From Aphelidium insulamus (taxonomy: Eukaryota > Aphelidiomycota > Aphelidea > Aphelidiaceae), in assembly GCA_036784855.1 (NCBI GenBank), contig JAZDSV010000015.1:267911-331910 (forward strand): DNA of 64,000 nt, written 5' to 3'. Positions 22,294-34,051 of this stretch are shown in pieces. The position numbers and the translations under genes are program-made. The stretch's first letter is position 1. The number at the start of each line of letters is the position of its first letter. The notes below the pieces were generated by a model. It was not told the origin of the DNA and did not search any database. It was given only the letters and a program-made list of their open reading frames with translations.

Positions 22294-22815
22294 ATGGCAG
22301 TCCGTACGTTCACTTGTGCACACACGCAACTCTCATACCCGCTTGCATACTAACTACACGCGCATGCTTGTGTACAGGCGCCCAATTCGAGAACAGCAAT
22401 GAAATCGGCGTCTTTTCACGCCTGACCAACTCGTACTGCCTGGTGGCGGTTGGGGGCTCGGAAAACTTTTACAGGTACGTCTGCCACGCGCAATAACGCG
22501 TATTTTTTGCCTATCTTTGGTTGTGTGGCTGACTCGCTCTCCCTGCGTGCAGTGTATTCGAGGGAGAGCTGGCAGAGACGGTGCCCGTCATACACACGTC
22601 CATCGCGGGCACCCGAATCGTGGGCCGCATGACGGTTGGCAATCGACACGGCCTGCTGGTGCCCAACACCACCACGGACCAGGAGCTGCAGCATATTCGG
22701 AATGCCTTGCCGGAAAAGGTGGCCATTCAGCGCATTGAAGAGCGGTTGTCGGCGCTGGGCAATGTGATTGCCTGCAATGACTATGTGGCGCTAGTGCACC
22801 CCGATATCGATCGCG

Positions 22816-22857
<42 letters not shown>

Positions 22858-23359
22858 CTTGTGTTGTAAATACGCGCTCATCATTCCAGGAAACGGAAGA
22901 GATTATTGCCGATGTGTTGCAGGTGGAAGTCTTTCGCCAAACTGTTGCCGACAATGTGCTGGTGGGCAGCTATGCCGTGCTCAGCAACCAAGGCGGCCTG
23001 GTTCACCCAAGAACCCCGGTGCAAGACCTTGACGAACTATCGTCACTGCTGCAAATTCCTCTTGTGGTATGTGTGCTACTACTTTAAGCAAGAAAGGATG
23101 GGCTAAAGCGTCAACTCACAGGCCGGAACCGTTAATCGGGGATCCGATGTCCTGGGAGGTGGCCTGGTGGTGAATGACTGGAGCGCGTTTGCCGGCCTGG
23201 ACACCACCAGCACAGAGCTATCTGTTATTGAGAGCATATTCAAGCTGCAGGACGCGCAGCCGACCGCCATAGTGACAGAGATGCGGGACTCGCTAATTGA
23301 CAGGTTTGCATAGGTTGTGCGCGTATATTAATGTAATTGACACTTGCAGTTTCCTATAA
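22294..23359 (+). CDS. EIF6: Eukaryotic translation initiation factor 6
   Basis: Six exons: 22294-22303, 22378-22474, 22553-22814, 22890-23066, 23122-23303, 23350-23359; 245 residues, the same length as human eIF6. The first and last exons are only 10 nt each, yet their splicing gives [14 protein letters not shown] at the start and a short SFL tail. The body shows the pentein repeats: [63 protein letters not shown], and [16 protein letters not shown]. eIF6 binds the 60S subunit, prevents premature joining with 40S, and takes part in nucleolar 60S maturation. The third intron is almost entirely a TA microsatellite. Confidence 0.96.
22820..22855 (+). repeat. (TA)n microsatellite inside an eIF6 intron
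   Basis: About 18 perfect TA units directly after the GTATG donor, filling half of the 75-nt intron 22815-22889. A minus-strand ATG-like frame through it is an artefact. Confidence 0.97.
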
Positions 23360-23663
23360 TCGTTGGTTGGTCTGGCACAGCAGTGGCACCGACGTACACA
23401 CATGTATATTGAGGGCCACTGGCGAACCATCTCCGTATATGTGCCAATAAAGCGCGTGGTTAGACACTTGCTGGCTGGAAATAGCACCAAAACGTGCACG
23501 CGACAGTTGCCACGTGTTTGTTGAGATTGTAACAGTTAGTATCGCGCGTTAGTCACTGGACGTGTTGGCCGAGCAGTGTCCATTCGGGTCGTCCCTGTCT
23601 CTGTCACGCGCACACACACACACACACACCCAGCAACTCTACCACCGCCACCACCACCACGTG
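23360..23663. other. Intergenic spacer with CA repeat
   Basis: About 304 bases between eIF6 and the G-alpha gene. A (CA)n run lies at 23611-23629, within the probable 5' UTR of G-alpha. Nothing else recognisable. Confidence 0.5.
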
Positions 23664-25053
23664 ATGGGTGCCTGTTTCTCCGCGACCGACAGCGAGACCA
23701 AGGTGCACGACAGTCGCTCCGCCGCCATTGACAAGTATCTGGCGGATGAGCGTAAAAAGACGGCGTCCCAACGCACCATCAAACTGCTGCTACTCGGTAC
23801 CGTGGACAGTATTGTAACTGTATCGCGCAATGGCTACATGTGATGCATGCAGGGCCGGGCGAGTCGGGCAAGAGCACCATTGCCAAACAGATGAAGATCA
23901 TTCACATGAACGGCTATTCACACACGGAGCTGCTCGAGTACAAGACGACAATCTTCAAGAACCTGTTTGAGTGTGTGTGGAGTATCATTGATGCATCGGA
24001 GCGTTTCAAACACGCGTATGCCGACCCGGCCTGCAAGGTCTGTTCGCTGACAATGATGTCGCTTCACACCTGACGCGTACTTGCTTGCAGGACTTTGAAA
24101 AATCGCTGTTGGCTAAAAAGTCATCGCCAACGCTCACACTGACAGTCGAGGTCGCGCACATGATCCGCACGCTGCTGCAGGACCCTGCGACCAAGAAAAC
24201 CATGGCGCGGGCCAGTGAGTTCTCGCTGCTGGACTCGGCCAACTAGTGCGTATATACGATATATTGATACAACTCCATGAGCACAAAATATTAAAATCGC
24301 AGCTTTTTTGAACACTTGGACCGGATATCCAGCGCGCACTATGTGCCCACCGAAGATGATATCCTGCGGTCAAGGGTCAAATCTACCGGCATCAGCGAAA
24401 TCCGCTTCACCATGGACAAGCTTCATGTTACCATGTACGATGTGGGCGGCCAGCGGTCCGAGCGGAAAAAGTGGATCAATTGCTTTGAGGATGTCACGTC
24501 GGTGATATTTGTAGTCGCACTGAGCGAGTATGACCAGGTTCTGCTGGAAGACTCTACGCAGGTACTTTTGATATTAATAATGGACCCTAATCATTAAATC
24601 TTCAGAATCGGATGGCCGAGAGCTTATTGCTGTTTGACGCCATTGTGAATAGCAAGTGGTTTGCCAAGTCTTCGATAATCTTATTTTTGAACAAAATGGA
24701 CTTGTTCAAGGAAAAGTTGAAAACCGTGCCGCTCTCCAAATACTTTCCCGAGTATTCAGGTTTGCATAATCATAATCGTTGCACTATTGATAATGTATTA
24801 TCTAAATGTCATGTAGGCGACGATGATTTTACCAAGGCGTCAAAGTTCATGTTTTGGCGGTTCAAGCAGTTGAATAGGGGCAATTTAGAGCTTTATCCGC
24901 ATTTGACCTGCGCCACCGATACTAGACAAAGTACGCTATTGCAGCATGATGTATTCCAATGAGCTTACCACATTCACCACAGTCAAAGTAGTTTTTAACG
25001 CGATCAAAGATACATTAATCAAGAATTCATTGAAAGATACTGGGCTACTTTGA
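23664..25053 (+). CDS. Heterotrimeric G-protein alpha subunit
   Basis: Seven exons: 23664-23796, 23853-24037, 24091-24245, 24303-24561, 24606-24759, 24817-24930, 24983-25053; 356 residues. The N-terminus MGACFS has the Gly2 and Cys positions for myristoylation and palmitoylation. P-loop [18 protein letters not shown], switch [13 protein letters not shown], switch [14 protein letters not shown], base-recognition NKMD, and TCATDT are all present. The C-terminus NSLKDTGLL, which contacts receptors, resembles fungal Gpa1-type subunits. The switch I Arg (target of cholera toxin in other organisms) and the switch II Gln are retained, so it should be a working GTPase switch downstream of a seven-helix receptor. 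No beta or gamma subunit is in this window. Confidence 0.95.
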
Positions 25054-25219
25054 CAAAGACTACTATATATCATCGCACGCCATACGCATACTTACCACCA
25101 TGTTACGCAAATAGAAACCATTGTTGACATAGAGTCAGCTATATTTCGGGAAATTGACGTGCGTCACAGTAATACCTACCACAACCACAGACAAAAAATG
25201 ACAGCCAAATGGATGCAGC

Positions 25220-28200
25220 TCAGTTGTGCGCCGGCACCGGGCACGGCTGCAGATTCCAAATCTGCTGGGCATATTCGCGGATGCTGCGATCCGAGCTGAA
25301 CTTGCCCATTCCGGCCGTACACAAGATAGAGCGGCGTGCCCACTTTGCGGAATCTTTAAACGCCTCGTCCACTCGCCGCTGCGCCTGTAGGTACGCATGA
25401 AAGTCGACAGAAATCAAGTAGTGGTCTCCGCCGGTGGTCAAAGTGTCCAGCAGGGGTGCCAGGACCTTGGCAGGTACAAATGTATCCTTTTGAACCTCGG
25501 CCAGCACTGCTTCCAAATCCGAATCCATCGCAACCTTGCGGTAACTACATAGACAAGTTCATTGTTGGTAGCAGAAAAATGTACACGCATACCGCTGAGC
25601 GTGACGCAAGGCCTCAACTTCCGGCGCTTTGATGCCAAAGGTAAATATATTGTCGTCTCCAATTTCTTCGCCAATTTCAATGTTGGCACCGTCGTGTGTG
25701 CCCAGGATGAGACCACCATTGAGAACAAACTTCATGTTAGACGTTCCACTAGCTTCAGTTCCGGCCGTGGAAATATGTTGCGACAAGTCGCTGGCGGGGA
25801 TGATCACCTGAGACCTTATTAAATACTGCTGGAAATTTGCAGCGATCAATCTAACCTCTGCCAGAGACACATTGTAATCAGCAAGAAACACAACTTTGAG
25901 CCAGCGATTGGTCTTTGGGTCCTTGTTGACAACTTCGGCTACTCCATTGATCAACTTGATGACCAGTTTCGCGATGAAATATCCGGGAGCAGCCTGATGT
26001 TTTAAATTGAGCCTAATTCTCACGCCCGCAGAGTATGCCTACCTTGCCGCCAAAAAAGACGGTTCGTGCCACCGTCTGTTCGCGCTGAGCGTCTGTCATG
26101 GCCTTGAGCTTCATGTAGCGGTGGATGACACTATATTATGAGTATGCTACTATCAAATTAATCACATTTCTTACCCGAGGATGTTCATAAATTGGCGTTT
26201 GTACTCGTGGATGCGCTTAACGTGCACATCAAACATGGAAGTCGGGTCGACCTCGACATTGTACGTTTCCTTCACATAATGAGCCAAGCGCTTCTTGTTG
26301 ACTAGCTTGACGGCCATCCACTTCTTCTGAAAGGCGGCATCGTCGGCAAATTTTCGCAGCTGAGAGAGATTATCTAAATTCTTGAGCCAATCGTTGCCGC
26401 CAAGCTTGGACGAGATCAACGTGCTCAAGTCAACGTTGGCTATATCTGTTGGCACACGGTAAAGAAAAAAATAGCACTGTACCTTGGTGAAGCCAACGGC
26501 GCGGTGTAATACCATTGGTCTTGTTTTGGAATTTCTCGACGCCATAGTACTCTACAAAGTCTTTGAAGATTGTAGTTCGAATCAGTCCCGAGTGAATTTC
26601 CGCCACTCCGTTAACCGTGTGCGATCTGTTTTTAAGTATACACGTCAACAGAAGCTCGCACATACCCTACGACCGCCAAATGTGCCATGCGTACATATTG
26701 CGGATATCCTTCCTGCAACCATTAATTCATTGCGCGACTTAACCTCGCTAACAATACCTCAATGATGGACATTCGCACAAGATGCTCGTGATCGTTGGGG
26801 AATCGGCGCTCAACTTCTTGCAAGAAAAACAAGTTGATATCGTAAATGATTTGCATATGACGCGGCATCAATTGCTGTAGCATCGGTACAGACCACTTCT
26901 CCATCGCTTCGGGTAGCACCGTGTGGTTGGTGAAGGAGAACGTCTTGGTTACAATTGCCCAGGCATCGTCCCAGTCAAGCCCTTCAATGTCGATGAGACG
27001 ACGCATCAGCTCCGGAATACCCAGCGTCGGATGGGTGTCATTTAGCTGGATGGCCACGTGATTCGGAAACTCGGACCACGGATGATTCTTCTTCTTGAAG
27101 CGGCGAATAATATCATTCAACGTAGCGCAAACAAAAAAGTATTGCTGCTTGAGACGAAGTTCCTTGCCCTGCATCGTATTGTCGTTTGGGTACAACACGC
27201 TGGTAATGTTTTCCGCCTTCATGCTCTCCTCGACGCTCTTTTGATAATTACCTTCATTAAACGAGGCCAGGTCAAATTTCTACGAGCAATCAGAAACTAT
27301 AAGCATACAGATAGTTCCACACCTTTTTCGGCACCGAACGCCACAAGCGAATATTGTTGGTGTTGTTGGTTTGAAATCCAGGAATAGGTACATCATGCGC
27401 AACCGCCTGCACGATCTCGCCTCCATCCCACAGAGAGCGCACTTTTCCGTTTGCATCCGTGTACTTGGTTACCTGGCCATAGAAACGAACTTCATACTGT
27501 ATCAAGTTAGAATGATCTATCAAGTAGTAAGTAGTAAACATTCAGCTTTACGTACAACAACATCATGACGGGCCACCTCCCAAGGATTATCGTAGTTAAG
27601 CCAGTAGTCGGGGAACTCCATCTGGTAGCCGTCGATAATGCGCTGCTTGAAGATTCCATACGTATAACGAAGCCCGTAACCCCATGCAGGATAATTCAAC
27701 GATGCCAAAGAATCCATAAAACACGCGGCGAGGCGGCCTACCGTTACATGATATGATATGAGAGAATTAGTACATTGCAACGTACCCAGACCGCCGTTGC
27801 CCAAGGCGGCGTCCACTTCCTCTTCAACCAGATCCTACATTGATTCAATAACATGAACAAAATATATATGTTTAAATCACCTCTAGTGCAAAACCAAGCT
27901 CACGCAAAGCATCTACGAAGGTAATTGAATGTAATGTAAAATCTATCAACTTACCCTTGTAGACACCCTTGACATCCAAGTTGAGTGTGGCATTGTCAAG
28001 CGAGCGTCCCAGCAAAAACTCCAATGACAAATAGTAGACGCGCTTGGTATCCTTCTCGGTGTGATAGTTCTGCGTGTCATTCCAGTTGCTCAGCAGCTGG
28101 TCACGGATACTAATAGGTCACTATCGGCAATGGCGACAAAATACTGGTAGACATACGAGTGCGCAGTGGCGTGATAAGCTGCAAAGTTGTCCAAATTGGA

Positions 28201-28568
28201 CGGACTAATGGTTAATGAGGTGTGTAATGCACGATATGGCAGTATCCTACGTTCTAGCCAGCGTCGACGTTACATCTGATACACATCCACAGAGTGAGAT
28301 GGACAGAATATTCCGAAAATAACCTCCACTTACGGCGGGCCAGAGACTGCTGTACGTTGTCCACATTGACAGCGGCACGGGATGCGCGCTGCACTAGCTT
28401 CTCCCACTTGGCCAGCTCGGCGGCATCCAGCTTGGCCACCGGCTCCATCGGCGACACCTCGGCCAGGTTCATCTTCATGACCGGTTTGGAGAGCTGGTCG
28501 TGAGGTGCAGCAGTAGCCGGAGCGGCGGAGCTTCCCGCAGCGACCGGCATTCCGGCGGCAGATGGCAT
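25220..28568 (-). CDS. PYG: Glycogen phosphorylase
   Basis: Sixteen exons, all phases consistent, 882 residues (complement): 28334-28568, 28251-28275, 28157-28204, 27955-28109, 27881-27912, 27786-27834, 27556-27737, 27323-27496, 26758-27279, 26666-26712, 26483-26625, 26175-26445, 26043-26130, 25856-25993, 25593-25807, 25220-25544. The second exon has only 25 nt and supplies HVTSTLAR. Conserved segments: [36 protein letters not shown], and [10 protein letters not shown] with the pyridoxal-phosphate lysine, then [16 protein letters not shown]. It releases glucose-1-phosphate from glycogen in the cytosol. The N-terminal ~50 residues are Ala/Pro-rich and not aligned with regulatory serines of the animal enzyme, so allosteric or phospho-control cannot be judged. 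Confidence 0.96.
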
Positions 28569-29215
28569 AGTATTATCAAGTATGTAGTGTCAAACAGGCA
28601 ATATATGTAGTTCACGATTAATTAGCGGCGTGCGGCCGATGCGTCAGACGTGTTTCCCGTGCGACAGCTGCCGCGTTCGCGTGATTGTTTTGGCAGCTTG
28701 TCTGTGCTATGAAGCCTTGTGTGGTGTACATATATAGCATTCGTGCATATAGACATATATATAGTATTAAATTAATAATATAGCATATATAGTATATAGT
28801 GCATATGTATATATAGTGCATATATAGTATTTCGCATATAGACCTATATGCGAAATATATAGCTACTTATTGTGCAGTTAGTCAACTATGTGGTGAAGAG
28901 TGTGGTTCGGTTGCATGTCCATGTAAATATATCCACTTGGTGCAGCATGCACATGCCAGACATGTTCGCAATCCCATTGAAGCTCACAATGCCATGTACG
29001 TTGTTATTCAATAGCTTGAACCGTTTAAACCATGAGCACAGATCGCCTTCCACAATGTTCAATTCTATCGCTTGCGGCGAGAAATGACATTATACACATG
29101 CGGCTTATATACATACTCTATGGACACATGGCACATCAAGTGTCAATAAGAGTTGCAATAGTATAAAGATGTAAAACTTCGATTATTTATCACACGCGCG
29201 ATCGATCTCCTGCAA
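28569..29215. other. AT-rich intergenic region with an inverted repeat
   Basis: About 650 bases between divergent genes (glycogen phosphorylase and the SUN protein). 28720-28870 is dominated by ATATAG-type repeats. It includes a perfect 14-bp inverted repeat with a 2-nt loop at 28828-28857. The rest shows no recognisable gene. Confidence 0.55.
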
Positions 29216-31156
29216 ATGATTTGGCGGTCAGCGTTCCTGCTGGCGGTTCTGTGCGCCGCCCAGCCGCTGCACACACACAGTCCACCGCCTCCGGTACCGG
29301 CACACAGACCACCTAGCTTGTTGGCGCGAACTTGTGCGCGCCCGCCATTGCCTCTAGAAGCGCGTGAACAATGTCGGCGACGTAAGTCTCCCATTCGCTG
29401 TGTATGCCACCAGGCTCATATGGCTTGGACCTCGTGTAGGTGACGCTCCTTCCGCCAAGATGCATGAACTGAATTTGACGATGACCGCCGTCAATGCGAG
29501 TACATTAAGCACGGAGCACAGTGTTGCCAGTACAGATGCCAGTACAAATGCCAGCACCGCGGCGGCAGATGCTGATATCCCTCTGCGCGTGCAGAACGAG
29601 CGTTTCAACTATGCGTCTTTTGACTGCGGGGCCGTGGTGCTGGCCACGAATCCCGGTGCCAAGAGCGCGACGTCCATTCTGTCGGAGAACCGTGACAAGT
29701 ACATGCTGAACAAGTGCGATACCGCGCACAAGTTTGTGGTGGTGGAGATGTGCGACGACATTCTCGTGGACACCGTGGCGCTGGCAAACTATGAGTTCTT
29801 CTCGTCAATGTTCAAGGATGTGCGCGTGTCGGTCAGTGATCGCTACCCGCCCAAGCACGACTGGGCCGTTATCGGAGAGTTCAGGGCGCGCAATGAGCGT
29901 GAACTGCAAAAGTTTCCCGTAGCCGCTGCCACCGCCATCTGGGCAAAGTATTTGCGGCTGGAGTTCCTCACACATTATGGTGCCGAGTTTTATTGTCCGA
30001 TAAGTCTGCTGCGCATACACGGCAAGACCATGATGGAGGATCTGCGTAAAGACGAACCCGACGACACTGCGGGACCTCGGGAGGACACTGCCGGGACCCC
30101 ACAACAATCTCCCACCGAAAGTGAGACCCTGCGTGATGAAGACATTGTTTCGGCACAACCTGCCGCACCGCCAAAATTATGCTCTGCACAAAAGGTGTAT
30201 CACTTGCGCTCTCTACAACGATATTCCACTTGTCCCACATTATATATACGGCCGAAATTACCTTCGACAGCCACGCCACATGGTTCCTCGAAACCTTTGG
30301 ATGCCCAAGGCAACAACGCCAACACCACGGCAACGACTCCGACTCCTAATTTCATGCCCACCCCGGACTCTTCCAATGGTACCGCGCCAAATAATCCGCC
30401 GCGTCCGGCAGACAATGGCACACCTCACGTGGACAATAATCCGGTGGACATGCAGGAAAATGTATTTAGAACCATATTAAAGCGTTTGTCGCGACTTGAA
30501 GAGCAGCCTGCGCTGTCACAGAGGTGCGCTGCTGCTGTTACACAGATCCTGCATGATAACACTCAATGCAGCCGCATTGACGAACAGCTAAAACAGTGGC
30601 AAGCAGCCATAGATTCTATGGAGAACACGGCCCGTGCGCGTATTGACCAAGCACTACTTCAGGCCACACGGCACACGGAAGAAAGTTTTGATGATTTGCG
30701 CACCGAGCTGGAAGTGTGGTGGCATGATGTTCAATCCGCGCTGGAAACGTATCGGCGGGAGGGAATGCGTGGCGACGACCAGCTGCGCCAAGTGGTGGCC
30801 GCTCAGAATACTCAGGTACACTAATTTTTCATGTGTGGCTTTAGCGATTGACGACAAAGATTCTCTTGATGGAGATTTGGATAGTGGTTGTTACAATTGC
30901 CGGTCTGTCTTGGATATTTAATATGCGAAATATATTGCGGCCGCCGGCTTCTAGCAAGAAAGCCCGTACAGAGGGCATTCCGGCACGACAACCTGCAGTC
31001 AAATTTGACTGTGATATTGATGACATCATTCGATATCAAATTGTTAAACATCCAGCGCCTGTAGCTGCGAAACACCGTCCCACTCACGCGTCCATGTACC
31101 GCAAACTGCGACGGCACAACAGTCTTCCACCCGCGTATGAAAGAAAATTAACATAG
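29216..31156 (+). CDS. SLP1/SUCO-type SUN-domain membrane protein
   Basis: Three exons: 29216-29381, 29440-30815, 30845-31156; 617 residues. A signal peptide (MIWRSAFLLAVLCAAQPL) leads into a luminal part. A SUN-like (SAD1/UNC) domain spans about residues 100-255, starting NYASFDCGAVVLATNPGAKS and containing ILSENRDKYMLNKC, a CDDILVDTVALANYEFFSS strand pair and a final FLTHYGAEFYCPISLLRIHG, typical of the Slp1/SUCO subgroup. A Pro/Thr-rich linker, a coiled coil (SRLEEQPALSQ to DDLRTELEVWW), one transmembrane helix (ILLMEIWIVVVTIAGLSWIF) and a basic C-terminal tail follow. Slp1 in yeast works in the ER with Emp65 to protect newly made soluble proteins; that role here is by analogy. Confidence 0.85.
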
Positions 31157-31291
31157 TTATTGTCTGTGATACGTGACGTTTACTTTTAAGATCCACATAG
31201 CAGCGATAGATAACTCGTCGTCCTTGGCAACACCGCATGAACAATCGCACTGGGTTATATTTAGACGCCAGACCAAAAGAAAGAGTTACAA

Positions 31292-31558
31292 ATGGACACA
31301 ACTGCGAGCACGACGGACGACCTCGCCACTGCCACCGACAGTTCCTTCACCGAGTCGCCGACTGCGACACTAGTTGCCGCGGTACTTGACGCGCTGGATA
31401 CTACGGCCCAGTCCGAACTGACGGCTCTGCTGATCGTACTGTTCGTGCTGATCTTTCTCCAGACGGGTGGCTTCTGTGGCGCCATTAGATATGCGCGCCG
31501 ACCACGCCAGGCGCAGACTGCAAACGCTAAAGAAGCAGCGATGGCCTCAACAAGCTAG
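31292..31558 (+). CDS. Small single-pass membrane protein, unknown
   Basis: Intronless, 88 residues, immediately downstream of and co-oriented with the SUN protein. An N-terminal Thr/Ser/Asp-rich segment of ~40 residues precedes one strong hydrophobic helix (ALLIVLFVLIFLQTGGF) and a basic tail (RYARRPRQAQ). The N-out/C-in orientation is inferred from the positive-inside rule. No family is recognised; it could be a genuine microprotein or a chance frame. The sharp charge pattern around the helix favours a real gene. Confidence 0.5.
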   Translation: MDTTASTTDDLATATDSSFTESPTATLVAAVLDALDTTAQSELTALLIVLFVLIFLQTGGFCGAIRYARRPRQAQTANAKEAAMASTS

Positions 31559-31692
31559 TTGAGTCGCGACAGAGATCATAGAGCGCGTAATTCATGTACT
31601 GTCACACGTTGCGGGATGTTACCTAGTTTGCTACATATCCCCTGTCACTGGACCAAGTATCAACGGCATGCAGAAAAGGCGGCAGAATCTAT

Positions 31693-33818
31693 TCACTTCA
31701 ATTTTCCGACTACATCAAGCTTCAAATTTTGGATCAACGTGCGGACAAAGGCCTGTTAGTGAGCGAGAATGGTATTTAACAACACACACCTACAAACACT
31801 AACCTGCTCAAACTTGGTCTGTTCGAGAATAACTTGCAAATTATCGCTGGGACAGCGCAGGATATTCGGAGCAAACACCATGGCGATGTTATTGATCGAC
31901 ATCCGCGTTATCGGCTGGTTCTTTGGGTCGCCGACAATTTGCAGAAAGTTGCACAAATACTGCAAGACGTTCTTGTTGTACTCGGGCAGCTTGTCTACGA
32001 TGGCGATCGCGCGCACGGGATCCTCAGCGCTCTTTATGCAAAAGTCGTACATCTCGTGCGGAATTATGGGGTCAGTGAGGTCGCGAAGCCTGATAAGGTT
32101 AATTGGCAATCATGATACATGCAACATCGGCGCGCACCAGAATTTAAAGAGCGACGCCGGGACGCTTGCGTCGGTGATTCCAGAAACATCGTAGTTGCCC
32201 TTCTCCAGCCGCAGCCGCAGCTCCGTGACAGCGTCCGCATCGCCAGGAACCCGAAAAATACCCTCCGTGGAGCAGCCATTCAGTTGCAAAATAGACTCGG
32301 CCAAAAATGTCATTATTCGCGGCAATTTCAGATCTGGAAATTGCTTTTTCTGCGCGGCCATGATATCGGGAAGCGCCTCGCCAAACACCGATGGATTGAA
32401 TGGCGCCTCCTGGCAACACCGTTAAAATGCTGCCAAGCATTGCAAGGCACTCACCTTTGCGCGGTCAATTTCCGCGATGGTGGGAACTTTGCCGCGCGGG
32501 CCCTTTAGGGATATACGTTCCAGCCGAAGAATACAATGTTGCGCCAGTGTGCGAAGCTTGCCGTCCGTAAGCTGCGAGCCTTCTTTCAGGAATCCATTCA
32601 GATAAGCCTCAAAGTTCTTGGACGGCGGAAATGTGACTACAAGCACGGCCATCAGCTCCCAGCCGGCAAATGTGCTCTCCCTATTCACAGTCAATACAGT
32701 TGACACAGATTATGATATCAGTTAAAAGAACCAATGGTGGACATACATTCGCGGGTTTTTGGTCAGCTGCTTGCAGAGCTGACAGTATATTTCGTCCCGA
32801 AGCTCGCCGACAAATATACCCATCTGTAGCAGTGACTGTATGTCCTCTGAATTGCCGGCACTGGGTTTGTCGGTCTTGGGCTTGTCTCCCATAATTTTCT
32901 GGATAATTTTGAAGCACTTTATGGAGTCCTTGTGCAACTCTTTCCGCAATCTCATCAGCGGGCTGGGAATGTTGTCCTGCAGAGAATTAGTCAACTAGAC
33001 TTTTGTATATCGAAACAACCTTTGACCAGTGGATCATCTGCTGCAGGGGAACTTTGCGGCGAAATATGCCGCGCTTGTGAGTTGCAAAAAACTTTGACGC
33101 AAACCCCTCAATTTTGAACTTATTGATATCGTCGAGCAAGGCTGCCGGCAGTGCTTTGCCGCTGTTTGTCAACCTGTCACTGTTAGGAGATGCCGTAAGT
33201 ACAGCGTGTTGATAGCCATACTCTGGGTTGGATCCGCCCAGCTGCACGGTGGCAGATGCGGTATTCGACGCGGGTCCATTCGGGACAGGCACATTCTGAT
33301 CCTGGGCATCATTAATTTTACCGTAGTGGCGGGATGCTGACCTTTTCGTTGAGTGGCTGAGAAGCCTTGGCAGCGGGATGTACGGGCGAAGCAACCGCAC
33401 CACCGAATGGGAAGCCGGCCGCACCAGCCGACTTTTGCAACACAACTGGACAGTTGTTATATATTTGTAACGGTGATCAACATTGATGCTCATACTCAGT
33501 GATATGATGGGCAGGCCATCAGTGGGTCGCGTCCACTCTGTCTGCGCCGTCTTGGTGTTATAGTAGTACTGCAACGAGAAGTCAGTAGCAGTAACAGCAT
33601 CACCACCACTCCCACTACACAGCACCCAGCACAGTCCATACCGGCAAATTGTGCGTCGGGTCAAATAGTTCCCACCACTCGCCGTCTGGACACCGCGGCC
33701 GCACTTGTATGTCGGCGGGGCGGTCCCAGAAGCAGCTGCCCGACACCACATTGGCGTAAAATGTCCGCAGCGTCTGCGGGTCCACAATCTCCACCCAGTC
33801 CGACGCCGAGTCTGTCAT
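31693..33818 (-). CDS. ARHGAP39: WW-WW-MyTH4-RhoGAP protein (Vilse/ARHGAP39 type)
   Basis: Nine exons, 569 residues (complement): 33642-33818, 33496-33568, 33342-33445, 33020-33301, 32747-32976, 32455-32680, 32138-32409, 31804-32089, 31693-31752. Two WW domains at residues ~5-85: DWVEIVDPQTLRTFYAN ending FWDRP, and EWWELFDPTHNLPYYYN ending TEWTRP. A MyTH4 domain runs from MIHWSK through EIYCQLCKQLTKNPRMESTFAGWELMAVL. A RhoGAP domain follows with the arginine finger in STEGIFRVPGDADAV, LFKFWLRDLTDPIIP and INNIAMVFAPNILR. In animals this architecture inactivates Rac/Cdc42 downstream of Robo guidance receptors. Here a role in actin control is inferred. Confidence 0.93.
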
Positions 33819-33889
33819 GTCTACTGTTGCAGCGTGCGAGTATGTGCGTTGTCTGTTCGTGTAGGTATCTGGGCTGCCGAGAGGTAGGT

Positions 33890-33905
33890 GGGGGGGGGGG
33901 GGGGG
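33890..33905 (+). repeat. Poly-G homopolymer, 16 bases
   Basis: An uninterrupted G16 run just upstream of the RhoGAP start codon (poly-C on the coding strand), within its probable 5' UTR or promoter. Homopolymers of this length often carry sequencing error, so the true length is uncertain. Confidence 0.9.
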
Positions 33906-34051
33906 ACAAGTTCCAGCCAAGGCGACGAAACAGCGGGCGGGCAAGCGCGAGGGCAACTACAACTGCAGGGCACGCTTATGTATTCAACTCACAATCAATC
34001 ACCGCAATCAAACAGCACAGCCGTAACCGTGGTGATCCACAACTCGCGCCA

